Shown here: piece after piece, positions 30,226 through 39,729 of the stretch | Numbering within the stretch: position 1 is the stretch's first letter | Layout: the number at the start of each line of letters is the position of its first letter | Source of the DNA: Caldifarciminota bacterium | Lineage (GTDB): Bacteria > Hydrothermota > UBA3073 > JACQXS01 > JAGMCI01 | DNA length: 39,936 nt | Direction: 5' to 3' | Assembly: GCA_023129325.1 (NCBI GenBank) | Contig: JAGMCI010000029.1 | Span: 1-39,936, forward strand | Translations under genes and position numbers: made by a program | Notes under the pieces: model-generated | The model's database searches: none | The model's input: only the letters and a program-made list of their open reading frames with translations | Told to the model about the DNA's origin: nothing

Positions 30226-30905
30226 ATTTGTTCCCTCCCTTTAATTTTATCCATAATTTCCTTTACAAGATTTAAAAACCTCTCTTTTAATTCTTTAACC
30301 TTTACCTCAAGGACCATCTCAACAGGCCATCCCTTTATATCATCTGGAAAATTTCTTACTTTTTCCAATGCCACTGCTAACCAGTAAAGGTCAAACCCAG
30401 TATCCTTTTTGGAAGCAAGTTTTACAAGTTCCCATAAATCCTTTTTCTTCAATATAAAGAATAAATCCACGGCATCTCTTGGTTCAGCTCGCCCAAAGAA
30501 GGTAAGGAGTTTATCTGCTATGATGTCTTTATAGTCATTTACTTTGACACCGAGGTCTGAATCCTCAGGTTCAGCAAATCTGAAGGGTGAATCATAAGCC
30601 AATTGGAGTTTGGTTCTTTCGTCTTTTTTGCCCAATTCAAACTCTATAAATGTTTGAAATCTGCGAATAACACTTACCGATAACCCTTCTTTTTTAAATC
30701 CGTCCTCCATTACTCTGGAAAATGGCAGGACAAGTTCTCCTTCCGAAGTAAACAAGTCCAAATCGTAGGATAGTCTGTGGCCTATGTAAAATTCTGCTAA
30801 AGCAGTTCCACCGGTAAGATAAAAATATTGAGAATCAGTAAGTTTGGAGAAAGAAAGTAAAAGTTTTCTCTGAAAATTTGTTATGAGTCCTTTACTTTTT
30901 AGCAT
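30222..30905 (-). CDS. abiEii: AbiEii-type nucleotidyltransferase toxin
   Basis: 227 aa. FYLTGGTALAEFYIGHRLSY has the G-G-T-A-L and H-R-x-S-x-D-L-D pattern (SYDLDLFT follows). Then LADKLLTFFGRAEPRDAVDL-like KLL...F.R.E.RDA.D motif and a C-terminal helical region. It belongs to the DUF1814/AbiEii family found in phage-abortive and toxin-antitoxin modules. The small DUF6922 gene upstream overlaps by 14 bases. It overlaps coaD by 4 bases downstream. Confidence 0.9.
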   Translation of the reverse strand: MLKSKGLITNFQRKLLLSFSKLTDSQYFYLTGGTALAEFYIGHRLSYDLDLFTSEGELVLPFSRVMEDGFKKEGLSVSVIRRFQTFIEFELGKKDERTKLQLAYDSPFRFAEPEDSDLGVKVNDYKDIIADKLLTFFGRAEPRDAVDLFFILKKKDLWELVKLASKKDTGFDLYWLAVALEKVRNFPDDIKGWPVEMVLEVKVKELKERFLNLVKEIMDKIKGREQI

Positions 30906-31107
30906 TAAAATAGCTCTCCCAGAGCATTCTCACATCCTCAGGTAAATCTAATTCAAAAAGAAGTAGCCTTACTTCTTTCCAATTAAGTTGACTAATATCC
31001 TCTGCTCTGCCGTAAGTCAATATCTGTTTGATATACCACTTTCTTTGCCAAGGGTCTTTTAAATCAATCTCATTTTTAGACCACACAATATATCTTTTAG
31101 GTTGCAT
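30892..31107 (-). CDS. DUF6922-like small protein (partner of AbiEii)
   Basis: 71 aa. YIVWSKNEIDLKDPWQRKWY, then IKQILTYGRAEDISQLNW and LPEDVRMLWESYF match the DUF6922 layout of small helical proteins in front of AbiEii-like genes. By position it would serve as antitoxin, though this is not proven. Overlaps the next gene by 14 bases. Confidence 0.8.
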   Translation of the reverse strand: MQPKRYIVWSKNEIDLKDPWQRKWYIKQILTYGRAEDISQLNWKEVRLLLFELDLPEDVRMLWESYFNAKK

Positions 31108-31286
31108 ATCTTAAAACTTACTGTATCTTTAACTAAATTGCAAGAAAAAAATCAAACCATAGATTACACTGATTATGTTCATGCTTCAAAAATTAAACCC
31201 AAATATCAATCTTCGCTATGCCTTTTTAAATTACTTAATTACTCAATAACTTAATTACTGTCTTTTTATATTATCCGTGGTTTCCT
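31108..31286. repeat. Repeat-filled gap
   Basis: AAACCATAGATTACACTGAT on one side and TTATCCGTGGTTTCC on the other form a weak inverted pair, with AAAAATTAAACCCAAATATC and TTAATTACTCAATAACTTAA between. No gene seen. Confidence 0.55.
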
Positions 31287-32800
<1,514 letters not shown>

Positions 32801-32841
32801 TTATCATTTTGCAATTTGCACTTTACATTTTGAATTTGTGG

Positions 32842-33519
32842 TTATACCCATCCTCTAAATTTACGTTTTTTAAACCATCTTACCCAAAAAAGTCCAACAA
32901 AGAATCCTCCGATATGAGCAAAGAAAGCAATACTTGAACCTCCGGCAAAAGTAACCATTGATGAAAAGAGTTGCCATACTATCCAGAATCCAAGAAATAA
33001 AAAGGCAGGAAGTGCAATAATCCTGAAGAAAAAGAAAATTGGAATAAGACAAAGCACTTTTGCTCTTGGATAAAGGATGAGATAAGCTCCCATAATTCCG
33101 GCAATTGCTCCTGAGGCACCAACTGTCGGAATTTTAGATGTCCAGTGAAATAATATCTGTATAAGGCTTGCCGCAATCCCACAACCTAAATAAAATAAAA
33201 TGAATCTCTTGTGTCCAAGCCAATCTTCAATATTGTCACCAAATATGAATAAAAACCACATATTGCCTAAAATATGCCACCATGAACCGTGAAGAAATAT
33301 TGAAGTAATCAAAGTAAGGTATACCGGAAAATCAATATGTGGATATAAATCTATTGCATGTGTAATTTCATAAGGCGTGCACCCAAATCTTCTTATGAAA
33401 ATTCCTAATCCTTTTCCCAAGTGAAGCTCATAACCAAATAAAAATACATTAAGCGCTATGATAAAAATTGTAAATATAGGAAATGTTTTTACTGGAATAT
33501 TGTCTTTTAAAGGAAGCAT
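32842..33519 (-). CDS. Rhomboid-family intramembrane serine protease
   Basis: 225 aa, six hydrophobic segments. ITSIFLHGSWWHILGNMWFL holds the conserved HGxxxHxxxN, VGASGAIAGIMGAYL the nucleophile Ser (GASGA), and FAHIGGFFVGL the catalytic His. Cleaves membrane proteins near the bilayer surface. The minus-strand promoter at 33529-33556 gives a leader of only a few bases. Divergent from the gene at 33624. Confidence 0.94.
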   Translation of the reverse strand: MLPLKDNIPVKTFPIFTIFIIALNVFLFGYELHLGKGLGIFIRRFGCTPYEITHAIDLYPHIDFPVYLTLITSIFLHGSWWHILGNMWFLFIFGDNIEDWLGHKRFILFYLGCGIAASLIQILFHWTSKIPTVGASGAIAGIMGAYLILYPRAKVLCLIPIFFFFRIIALPAFLFLGFWIVWQLFSSMVTFAGGSSIAFFAHIGGFFVGLFWVRWFKKRKFRGWV

Positions 33520-33528
33520 TTCTTAAAA

Positions 33529-33556
33529 AGTATACCTAAATTTTTTTCTTTTGCAA
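33529..33556 (-). promoter_or_regulatory. Promoter of the rhomboid gene, leaderless
   Basis: -35 TTGCAA (33551-33556), 16-bp spacer, -10 TATACT (33529-33534 on the minus strand). Only 9 bases separate the -10 from the ATG at 33519, so transcription would start at or within a few bases of it. A plus-strand AAAAAAACTTGACT (-35 at 33566-33571) runs in the opposite direction for the next gene, but its -10 is weak. Confidence 0.65.
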
Positions 33557-33623
33557 GAAAAAAACTTGACTTTTTAAAATCATAGGATAAAAATGAAGAA
33601 GTATTTAATAACAACTTAATATC

Positions 33624-34442
33624 ATGAATTTGAGTTTTGTCTCATTAGTTCTACTTTTTCTACAATTCCAGCCACCGCAGTTTGATTCTCTTCATAAGAA
33701 TATAAAATTTACAAATGAGAAAAGACTTAAAGTATGGGTTGAACTTGAAAATTTTAAATTTAAACTCAAAAAGGGTAATACCTTGATTGAGACAAGAATG
33801 AAATATAATTCAAAAACTCTCTCTCCTGTATTTAAATATGAAAAGAAAGGAAGAGTTGGGGAAGTGATTATTAAAGAAAAAAGGGAAAAAAGCAAGGAAC
33901 TGTTTGGCTCAAGGAATGAGTGTGACCTGGAACTTACTTCAAAAATCCCATTAGATTTAGACCTTTCCTTTAGTTCATCTTTTGTAAACATTGATTGTTC
34001 AGGATTGAAAATAGAGGGATTACAGCTCTCTGTTCCTGCAGGAAAAACCTTGCTTTGTTTTAATTCTCCAAATTCTGTAAACTGCAAGGATTTAAATATT
34101 TTTGCCGGATTATCAAGTTTTAATGGAAAATACTTAGGAAATGCTTGTTTTGAAAAATTTTATTTTAAAGGAACAGCAGGATTTTATACACTTGATTTTA
34201 GAGGAGAATTTACAGGTAAAAAAAGAGTAGAAATAACTATGGGAGTGGGAAAATTAAAACTTATTTTACCCAAAGATACTGGTATAAGACTAAAATTAAC
34301 AGGTGCTAATTTAAAATTTATTCGTGGATTAAAGCTTGACAATGAAGGTTGGTGGCTATCTTCAAATTTAAGAACTGCTAAAAGAGAACTCATAATTCAT
34401 ATTGATACCAGCTTTGGAATACTTGAAGTTGAAATTTTATAG
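33624..34442 (+). CDS. Exported beta-helical/'toast-rack' protein
   Basis: 272 aa. A short signal peptide (residues 2-16, LSFVSLVLLFLQFQPPQ) and then a beta-rich protein. NECDLELTSKIPLDLDLSFS, followed by regular short strands (LQLSVPAGKTLLCFNS, KDLNIFAGLSSF, GKLKLILPKDTGIRLKLTG), resembles LiaF/DUF4097/toast-rack proteins in which each strand adds to a stack. Function unknown. No Shine-Dalgarno and a weak promoter. It is directly upstream of yidC but has a separate transcription signal downstream. Confidence 0.7.
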   Translation: MNLSFVSLVLLFLQFQPPQFDSLHKNIKFTNEKRLKVWVELENFKFKLKKGNTLIETRMKYNSKTLSPVFKYEKKGRVGEVIIKEKREKSKELFGSRNECDLELTSKIPLDLDLSFSSSFVNIDCSGLKIEGLQLSVPAGKTLLCFNSPNSVNCKDLNIFAGLSSFNGKYLGNACFEKFYFKGTAGFYTLDFRGEFTGKKRVEITMGVGKLKLILPKDTGIRLKLTGANLKFIRGLKLDNEGWWLSSNLRTAKRELIIHIDTSFGILEVEIL

Positions 34443-34470
34443 TTGACAAATACTTAAAAGATGTTATAAT
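34443..34470 (+). promoter_or_regulatory. Promoter of the yidC operon, leaderless
   Basis: TTGACA at 34443-34448, a 16-bp spacer and a perfect TATAAT at 34465-34470, beginning in the same bases that end the upstream gene. The yidC ATG is at 34479, 8 bases after the -10, so the mRNA should begin at or next to the start codon. No ribosome-binding site could fit. Confidence 0.85.
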
Positions 34471-34478
34471 TAAAACCT

Positions 34479-36146
34479 ATGGATAAAAAGTCTATTATAG
34501 GTATTTTGCTTATCTTTTTAGTTCTTATACTCTGGCAGTCACTGATGGTTCGTAAGGCACCAAAGGAAGAAAGTAAAGGAGTAGAGGAACAAAGGAGAAA
34601 AGAAATACCTCAGGAAATTGTTAAGCCCCCTGAAATGAAATTGCCTGAAAGTGTAAGCTTAAAACTTGATACTGTGGATACTCCATTATTTCGTATTGTC
34701 TTAACCTCGCTTGGAGCAAGTGCCCAATCAATAAAACTTAAAAAATATGAATCAGCTCTTCCTGAAGACAAAAACTTACCTGAACCTTGGGTTGAACTTA
34801 TCCCTCCAGAAAAAAAGGTACTTGAAGATATAATAATTGTTGATGGAAAAGGATTTAATTTATCTAATGAAGTTTTTAACTTAGTTTCAAAAACACCAAC
34901 TCAATTGATTTATGAATTTGTTCTCCCTTCTAAAAAGAAGATTCAGAAGATTTATACCTTTTCAGATTCAAGTTATATTTTTGACCTTAAGCTCAATATC
35001 CCAAATGCTGATAGATACGAAATTTTATGGCAAGCTGGCGTTAAATCAACTGAGAAAAATGAAGCTATGGGACTCAGATATTTTGGAGGACTTGTAAGTT
35101 TAGGAGGTATTACAGTGCTCAAGAGTTTAAATAAGCTTGATACTATACCAAAAGGAGAGCAAGGAGACATAGACTGGATAGGAGTAAAGAATAAATACTT
35201 TTTAGCAGCTATTGTTCCAAGAGTTGAAACTGAAAGCTATTCAATGAAAAGATTTGCACTTGGCAATGTGGGAGGTGGTTGCGCAATGGCTTGTGCACCT
35301 GCCGTAAAAGACCCAGAGGCAAAGAGGGTGGGAATATCCCTTCTTACACGGTCAAGTGGTGCTTATAATTTCAAGATTTATACAGGACCTCTTGATTATG
35401 ACAAGCTTTTAGGACTTGGGCTTGGACTACAAGAAGCGTGTTACCTTGGCATGAAGTGGATAAGACCTATATCCAGATTTTTCCTTAAGTTATTTAAAGT
35501 ATTGAATAAAGGAATATCAAATTATGGATTGGTAATAATAGTATTTTCTTTAATGATGACAATAGTTTTCTATCCCTTAACAAGGATAAGTCATAAGTCT
35601 ATGCATGCGATGCAGCAGATTCAACCAAAGCTCAAGGAGTTGCAGAAGAGATATAAAAAGGATTCTAAAAAGTTAAGTCAAGAGACAATGGCTTTATATC
35701 GGAAGCATGGTGTAAGTCCATTGTCAGGCTGTTTGCCTATGTTAATTCAGTTGCCGGTTTTCTTTGCTTTATATGCAATTCTTGATACGACAATAGCTTT
35801 GAGGGGAGCTGTGTTTATCCCACACTGGATAGAGGATTTATCACAAAGCGACCCTTATTTTGCTCTGCCAATTTTGATGGGGGGGACGATGTTTTTGCAA
35901 CAAAAAATTCAGGGTTCAAGTATGAGCATGGGGCAGGGTTCACAGCAAAAGATGATGGCTTATTTTATGCCAATTATGATGACAGTGATATTTTTAAGAT
36001 TTCCAGCTGGATTAGTGCTTTACTGGTTTATGTACAATATTTTTGCCATGATTCAAACTTACATGATTAAGAAAGAAACGGCTAATAAGACAAGTTTTCC
36101 TTCACTATCAAGACCCAAGTTGCTACACTCTCAAACAAAAAAATAA
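34479..36146 (+). CDS. yidC: Membrane protein insertase YidC
   Basis: 555 aa. N-terminal helix (IIGILLIFLVLILWQSLMV), a periplasmic beta domain (residues about 60-340), then the conserved insertase core with five helices: NYGLVIIVFSLMMTIVFYP, LKELQKRYKKDSKKLSQETM, PLSGCLPMLIQLPVFFALYA, PILMGGTMFLQQKI and YFMPIMMTVIFLRFPAGLVL. The long periplasmic domain is the Gram-negative form. The usual neighbours rpmH, rnpA and jag are absent; here it heads a cluster with degQ, a sigma factor, an M23 protein and ndk. Confidence 0.97.
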   Translation: MDKKSIIGILLIFLVLILWQSLMVRKAPKEESKGVEEQRRKEIPQEIVKPPEMKLPESVSLKLDTVDTPLFRIVLTSLGASAQSIKLKKYESALPEDKNLPEPWVELIPPEKKVLEDIIIVDGKGFNLSNEVFNLVSKTPTQLIYEFVLPSKKKIQKIYTFSDSSYIFDLKLNIPNADRYEILWQAGVKSTEKNEAMGLRYFGGLVSLGGITVLKSLNKLDTIPKGEQGDIDWIGVKNKYFLAAIVPRVETESYSMKRFALGNVGGGCAMACAPAVKDPEAKRVGISLLTRSSGAYNFKIYTGPLDYDKLLGLGLGLQEACYLGMKWIRPISRFFLKLFKVLNKGISNYGLVIIVFSLMMTIVFYPLTRISHKSMHAMQQIQPKLKELQKRYKKDSKKLSQETMALYRKHGVSPLSGCLPMLIQLPVFFALYAILDTTIALRGAVFIPHWIEDLSQSDPYFALPILMGGTMFLQQKIQGSSMSMGQGSQQKMMAYFMPIMMTVIFLRFPAGLVLYWFMYNIFAMIQTYMIKKETANKTSFPSLSRPKLLHSQTKK

Positions 36147-36164
36147 GTTTAAAGGAGGTATGAT

Positions 36165-37613
36165 ATGAAACAAATTTCAAAATGGTTAATGGGCATATTA
36201 TTTCTATTTCCTATACTGGTATGCCCGCCTTGCCTTGACGAGGCAGGTGGAGAGCCACCGAATTTATGGAGGCAAGAGACTCAGACCGAAGTCCAGGAGG
36301 AGCAGACAAAAACCACTTTCCCCCTGACATCGGAAGGAAAGAGCCCGTTTGTAAGGATAGCTAAAGAGTTGATGTCGACAGTGGTAAGTATATCAGCCGA
36401 GCAGACTGTGGAGGTGGTATCGCCATTTTCAGATTTCTTTGAAGACCCGTTTTTCAAACACTTTTTTCCGGAGTTCAAGCAAAAAGCAAAGAGACCTATT
36501 TTGGGTTCTGGATTTATAATCTCGGAGAATGGTTATATTTTAACTAATAATCATGTAATTGCTCATGCATCAAAAATAGTGGTGAAGACAATGGATAAGA
36601 AGGAATATGAAGCTAAAGTGATTGGAGCAGACCAAATGACAGATGTAGGTTTGATAAAAATTAAAGCACAGAGCCTGCCATACGCAAAGCTTGGTGATTC
36701 AGACGAAATCGAAGCAGGTGATTGGGTGATGGCGATTGGTAATCCATTTCAGTTAATGGGAACCGTGACAGTAGGGGTAATATCGGCAAAAGAAAGAACA
36801 AATTTATCAATTGGTGGTGGGGGACCACAAATTCAGAATTTTATTCAGACCGATGCAGCTATAAATCCTGGCAATTCAGGTGGACCTCTTGTGAATTTAA
36901 ATGGGGAAGTAATTGGAATAAATACAGCTATCAAAACAGCTGGTTATTATCCTTCCGGGAATATAGGAATTGGTTTTGCTATTCCAATAAATCTTGCTAA
37001 GAAGGTAAAAGAAGATTTAATCAAATATAAGGAAGTAAAAAGAGGATGGCTTGGTGTAAGATATCAAGACTTGACTCCAGAGTTAGGAGAAGCTTACGGT
37101 TTAGAAAAGGCTCAGGGTGTTCTGGTGGGAGAAGTGTTGCCAAATTCACCTGCATTAAGAGCTGGGATAAAAGAAGAGGATGTAATCCTTGAATGGAATA
37201 GCAAGAAGGTATCATATAGTAACTTTCCTGTTCTCGTGGCTCAAACATCAATTGGCAAGAAAGTAAAGGTAAAAGTGTTCAGAAACCACAAGACTTATAT
37301 TTTATGGGTAAAGGTGGGAAAACGACCTACTGAGGTATCGGGAGCTTCCACTGTATCTGAAGAATGGCTTGGACTTCAAGTAAATTTTAGAACAAGTAAA
37401 GGAATTGTTGTAACTAAAGTAAATCCAAGCTCGCCTGCGGCTGATGCAGGAATCCGTGTCGACGACATAATTGAAAGAATTGGCAAAAAGAAGATAGGAG
37501 ATTTAAAAGATTATAAGGAAGCGCAGTTAAGATATAAAGGACAAAAATCTTCTCTTTTATTTAAGCTTAAACGAGAAAATATGATAATTTATACAGCTGT
37601 GAGACCAGAATGA
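36165..37613 (+). CDS. degQ: DegQ/HtrA-type serine protease with two PDZ domains
   Basis: 482 aa. A signal peptide (hydrophobic residues 7-20). Protease triad visible: ILTNNH130, TD160VGLIKI, NPGNS238GGPLV. PDZ1 about residues 280-370 (GWLGVRYQDLTPELGEAYGL) and PDZ2 about 395-480 (GIVVTKVNPSSPAADAGI). It degrades or refolds misfolded periplasmic proteins. A GC-rich palindromic segment (36221-36278; inner stem GGTGG-AGAG-CCACC, outer stem CTTGCCT/AGGCAAG) encodes residues about 21-38 (PPCLDEAGGEPPNLWRQE) right behind the signal peptide; this looks like a repeat read in frame. Shine-Dalgarno AAAGGAGGTATGAT. Confidence 0.95.
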   Translation: MKQISKWLMGILFLFPILVCPPCLDEAGGEPPNLWRQETQTEVQEEQTKTTFPLTSEGKSPFVRIAKELMSTVVSISAEQTVEVVSPFSDFFEDPFFKHFFPEFKQKAKRPILGSGFIISENGYILTNNHVIAHASKIVVKTMDKKEYEAKVIGADQMTDVGLIKIKAQSLPYAKLGDSDEIEAGDWVMAIGNPFQLMGTVTVGVISAKERTNLSIGGGGPQIQNFIQTDAAINPGNSGGPLVNLNGEVIGINTAIKTAGYYPSGNIGIGFAIPINLAKKVKEDLIKYKEVKRGWLGVRYQDLTPELGEAYGLEKAQGVLVGEVLPNSPALRAGIKEEDVILEWNSKKVSYSNFPVLVAQTSIGKKVKVKVFRNHKTYILWVKVGKRPTEVSGASTVSEEWLGLQVNFRTSKGIVVTKVNPSSPAADAGIRVDDIIERIGKKKIGDLKDYKEAQLRYKGQKSSLLFKLKRENMIIYTAVRPE

Positions 37614-38404
37614 GGAATAATGTTCTCAATCTTTATCTCAAAGAAATTGAAAAAATCCCCCCCTTATCCACGGAAGAAGAACAGAAACTTTTTGAAAAAA
37701 TAAAACTTGGTGACAGGAAAGCCAGAGAGCGATTAATCCTTCGGCATCTTAGGTCGGTGGTAAAAATAGCCAAATTGTATTATAGAAGAGGCATTCCGCT
37801 TGATGATTTGATAAATGAAGGAAATTTAGGGTTATTAAGAGCACTCAAAACTTATGATTTAAGCCGTGGGGTAAAGTTTATATCTTATGCAAGTTGGTGG
37901 ATAAAACAACGTATTTTGAATATAATTTATAAACAATCTAAAACAGTAAAAATTCCTGTGCAAAAGTTTGCTAAGAGGAAAATAATAATAAAAATAGAAG
38001 AAGAGTTAACCCAAAAACTTGGCCGACTACCAAAAACTGAGGAAATAGCGAGAGTAATTGGAGTTTCGCCTCATGAGATAGCTCAATCAATGGAAATAGC
38101 TCAAAGTGACTTTTCTCTCGATGCTTCGATGGGAGATTCGGAGGTCTCATTACTTGACTTTATAAAGGCAAATCCAGAACAACTTGAAGATTATATAATT
38201 AAGGAGCTTCTTGAAGGTGAATTGTGGGAGGAACTAAAAAAACTGGAAGAACGAGAAAAAATGATAATTACTTTATATTTTGGCCTGAACGGTAATCGAC
38301 ATCATACTTTAACAGAAATAGGGGAAATACTTGAGCTCTCAAGAGAAAGGGTTAGACAAATAAAAGAAAAAAGTTTAATAAAATTAAAGGCAAGGGCAGG
38401 ATGA
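37610..38404 (+). CDS. RNA polymerase sigma-70 family factor (group 1/2-like)
   Basis: 264 aa. Region 1.2 LYLKEIEKIPPLSTEEEQKL, region 2 RHLRSVVKIAKLYYRRGIPL, then DLINEGNLGLLRALKTYDLS and FISYASWWIKQRI, region 3 and region 4 with the HTH TEIGEILELSRERVRQIKEK. It lacks a long region 1.1, so it is a short primary-like or group-2 factor. Overlaps degQ (ATGA) and the M23 gene (ATGA), so it is translated in one cluster with envelope genes. Its own promoter specificity cannot be read here, but the TTGACA/TATAAT boxes in this window fit a sigma-70 of this type. Confidence 0.95.
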   Translation: MRNNVLNLYLKEIEKIPPLSTEEEQKLFEKIKLGDRKARERLILRHLRSVVKIAKLYYRRGIPLDDLINEGNLGLLRALKTYDLSRGVKFISYASWWIKQRILNIIYKQSKTVKIPVQKFAKRKIIIKIEEELTQKLGRLPKTEEIARVIGVSPHEIAQSMEIAQSDFSLDASMGDSEVSLLDFIKANPEQLEDYIIKELLEGELWEELKKLEEREKMIITLYFGLNGNRHHTLTEIGEILELSRERVRQIKEKSLIKLKARAG

Positions 38405-39210
38405 AGGTGACAATAATTCCTCATAATACCTCCAGAATTAAGATAGTTTCAATCAATAAATTTTTAATTGGTGGATTTATCTTGATTATCTTAATTCCTC
38501 TTTTGAGTAGATATCTCAGATCAAAAGAATTCATAAAAAGCTCTACTTCTAAATTGGAAGTTGCCAACCAACAATTAGAAAAAGATTTAGGACATTTTCA
38601 ACAAGAATACGAGGCTCTTGATAATAAATATAAAACACTCTTAATTCAAGCCAAGAAACTTCAGAGTTCAACTTTTTTAAAACCTCAAGACAAAGAACTC
38701 CCGGTCACTGAGTCCATTGATGGGCTATTAGGTGATATGCAGGAATCCAAGCAGGTATTACAAAATATTCAACTTGAGATTAAGCATAATAAAGAGCTTG
38801 TGAAATTTACTCCTTCTATTTTTCCTGTAAATGGATATGTGACCCAGCCTTTTGGCCCAACACAGGATATATTTACAGGGGAACAACGATTTTGCCAGGG
38901 AATTGATATTACTGCTCCTAAAGGGAGTAAAGTTTATGCTACAGCTGATGGAGTAGTAAAATTTGCTGGATACCACAGACATTCCGGTCTTGAAGTCATA
39001 ATTAATCATAAAAATAGATTTGAAACCAGATACTCTCATTTAGCATTTATAAAGACACGGAAATATCAAATAGTCAAAAGAGGAGATGTAATTGGATTTG
39101 TCGGAACAACTGGAAAAACAATAGGTCCGAGACTACATTATGAAATATGGATAAATGGAGAACCTAAAAACCCCCTTGATTTTATCTTAACTAAAGTAAA
39201 TTTCTTTTGA
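38401..39210 (+). CDS. M23/LytM-type peptidase with an altered zinc ligand
   Basis: 269 aa. One membrane helix (residues 19-36, INKFLIGGFILIILIPLL), a coiled coil (about 50-90) and a LytM domain (about 140-260). YVTQPFGPTQ, GIDITAPKGSKVYATADGVV, TRYSHLAF and the LHYEIWINGEPKNPL segment are present. In active M23 enzymes the first ligand lies in H-x-G-x-D; here FCQGID has Cys165 where His is usual, while Asp169, His213 and His246 remain. It may be a degraded regulator (as in EnvC/NlpD) or use Cys as ligand. Overlaps the sigma gene (ATGA). Confidence 0.88.
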   Translation: MKVTIIPHNTSRIKIVSINKFLIGGFILIILIPLLSRYLRSKEFIKSSTSKLEVANQQLEKDLGHFQQEYEALDNKYKTLLIQAKKLQSSTFLKPQDKELPVTESIDGLLGDMQESKQVLQNIQLEIKHNKELVKFTPSIFPVNGYVTQPFGPTQDIFTGEQRFCQGIDITAPKGSKVYATADGVVKFAGYHRHSGLEVIINHKNRFETRYSHLAFIKTRKYQIVKRGDVIGFVGTTGKTIGPRLHYEIWINGEPKNPLDFILTKVNFF

Positions 39211-39213
39211 ATT

Positions 39214-39612
39214 ATGGTTGAGAAAACTCTCTTTATCATAAAACCTGATGCTACAAAACGTGGCATTATAGGTAAAATACTCGCACGAATAGAAAATGAA
39301 GATTTTAAGATTGTAGAATTAAAATCCTTGAAGCTTTCTAAAAAGAAAGCAGAAAAATTTTATAAAATCCATCAAGGAAAACCATTTTATCCTGAACTAA
39401 CAGACTTTATGAGCTCCGGGAAAATTATTGTCTGCCTTTTGGCTCGTGAAAAGGGAGTAAAATATTTAAGAGAAGTGGTTGGAGCAACTGACCCTGAGCT
39501 CGCTAAGCCAAATACCTTGAGGAATTTGTTTGGTACATCTATCAGGGAGAATGCTGTCCATGCCTCGGATTCAAAGAAAACAGCAGATTGGGAAATATCC
39601 TTCTTCTTTTAA
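39214..39612 (+). CDS. ndk: Nucleoside diphosphate kinase
   Basis: 132 aa. TLFIIKPDATKRGIIGKILA, then GKIIVCLLAREKGVKYLREV, VGATDPELAKPNTLRNLFGT and the catalytic NAVHASDS (phosphorylated His). Transfers the gamma phosphate from ATP to NDPs. It follows the M23 gene by 3 bases. No Shine-Dalgarno, so it is probably translated by coupling. Confidence 0.96.
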   Translation: MVEKTLFIIKPDATKRGIIGKILARIENEDFKIVELKSLKLSKKKAEKFYKIHQGKPFYPELTDFMSSGKIIVCLLAREKGVKYLREVVGATDPELAKPNTLRNLFGTSIRENAVHASDSKKTADWEISFFF

Positions 39613-39649
39613 ATTACAAATTCCCGTTTAAAAAAAGTTTAAAAAAAAC

Positions 39650-39678
39650 TTGACAAAGTATAAATTTAATGATATATA
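39650..39678 (+). promoter_or_regulatory. Promoter of the 23S rRNA gene
   Basis: A tract GTTTAAAAAAAGTTTAAAAA and AAACTTGACA (-35 TTGACA 39650-39655), a 17-bp spacer and TATATA (39673-39678; TATTATAGT just after). The predicted start is about 45 bases before the rRNA. Long A-tracts directly upstream may act as an UP element. Confidence 0.75.
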
Positions 39679-39729
39679 TATTATAGTTCTTTGATAATTA
39701 TATATGGATTGGTAATTTAGTGGTCTAAA

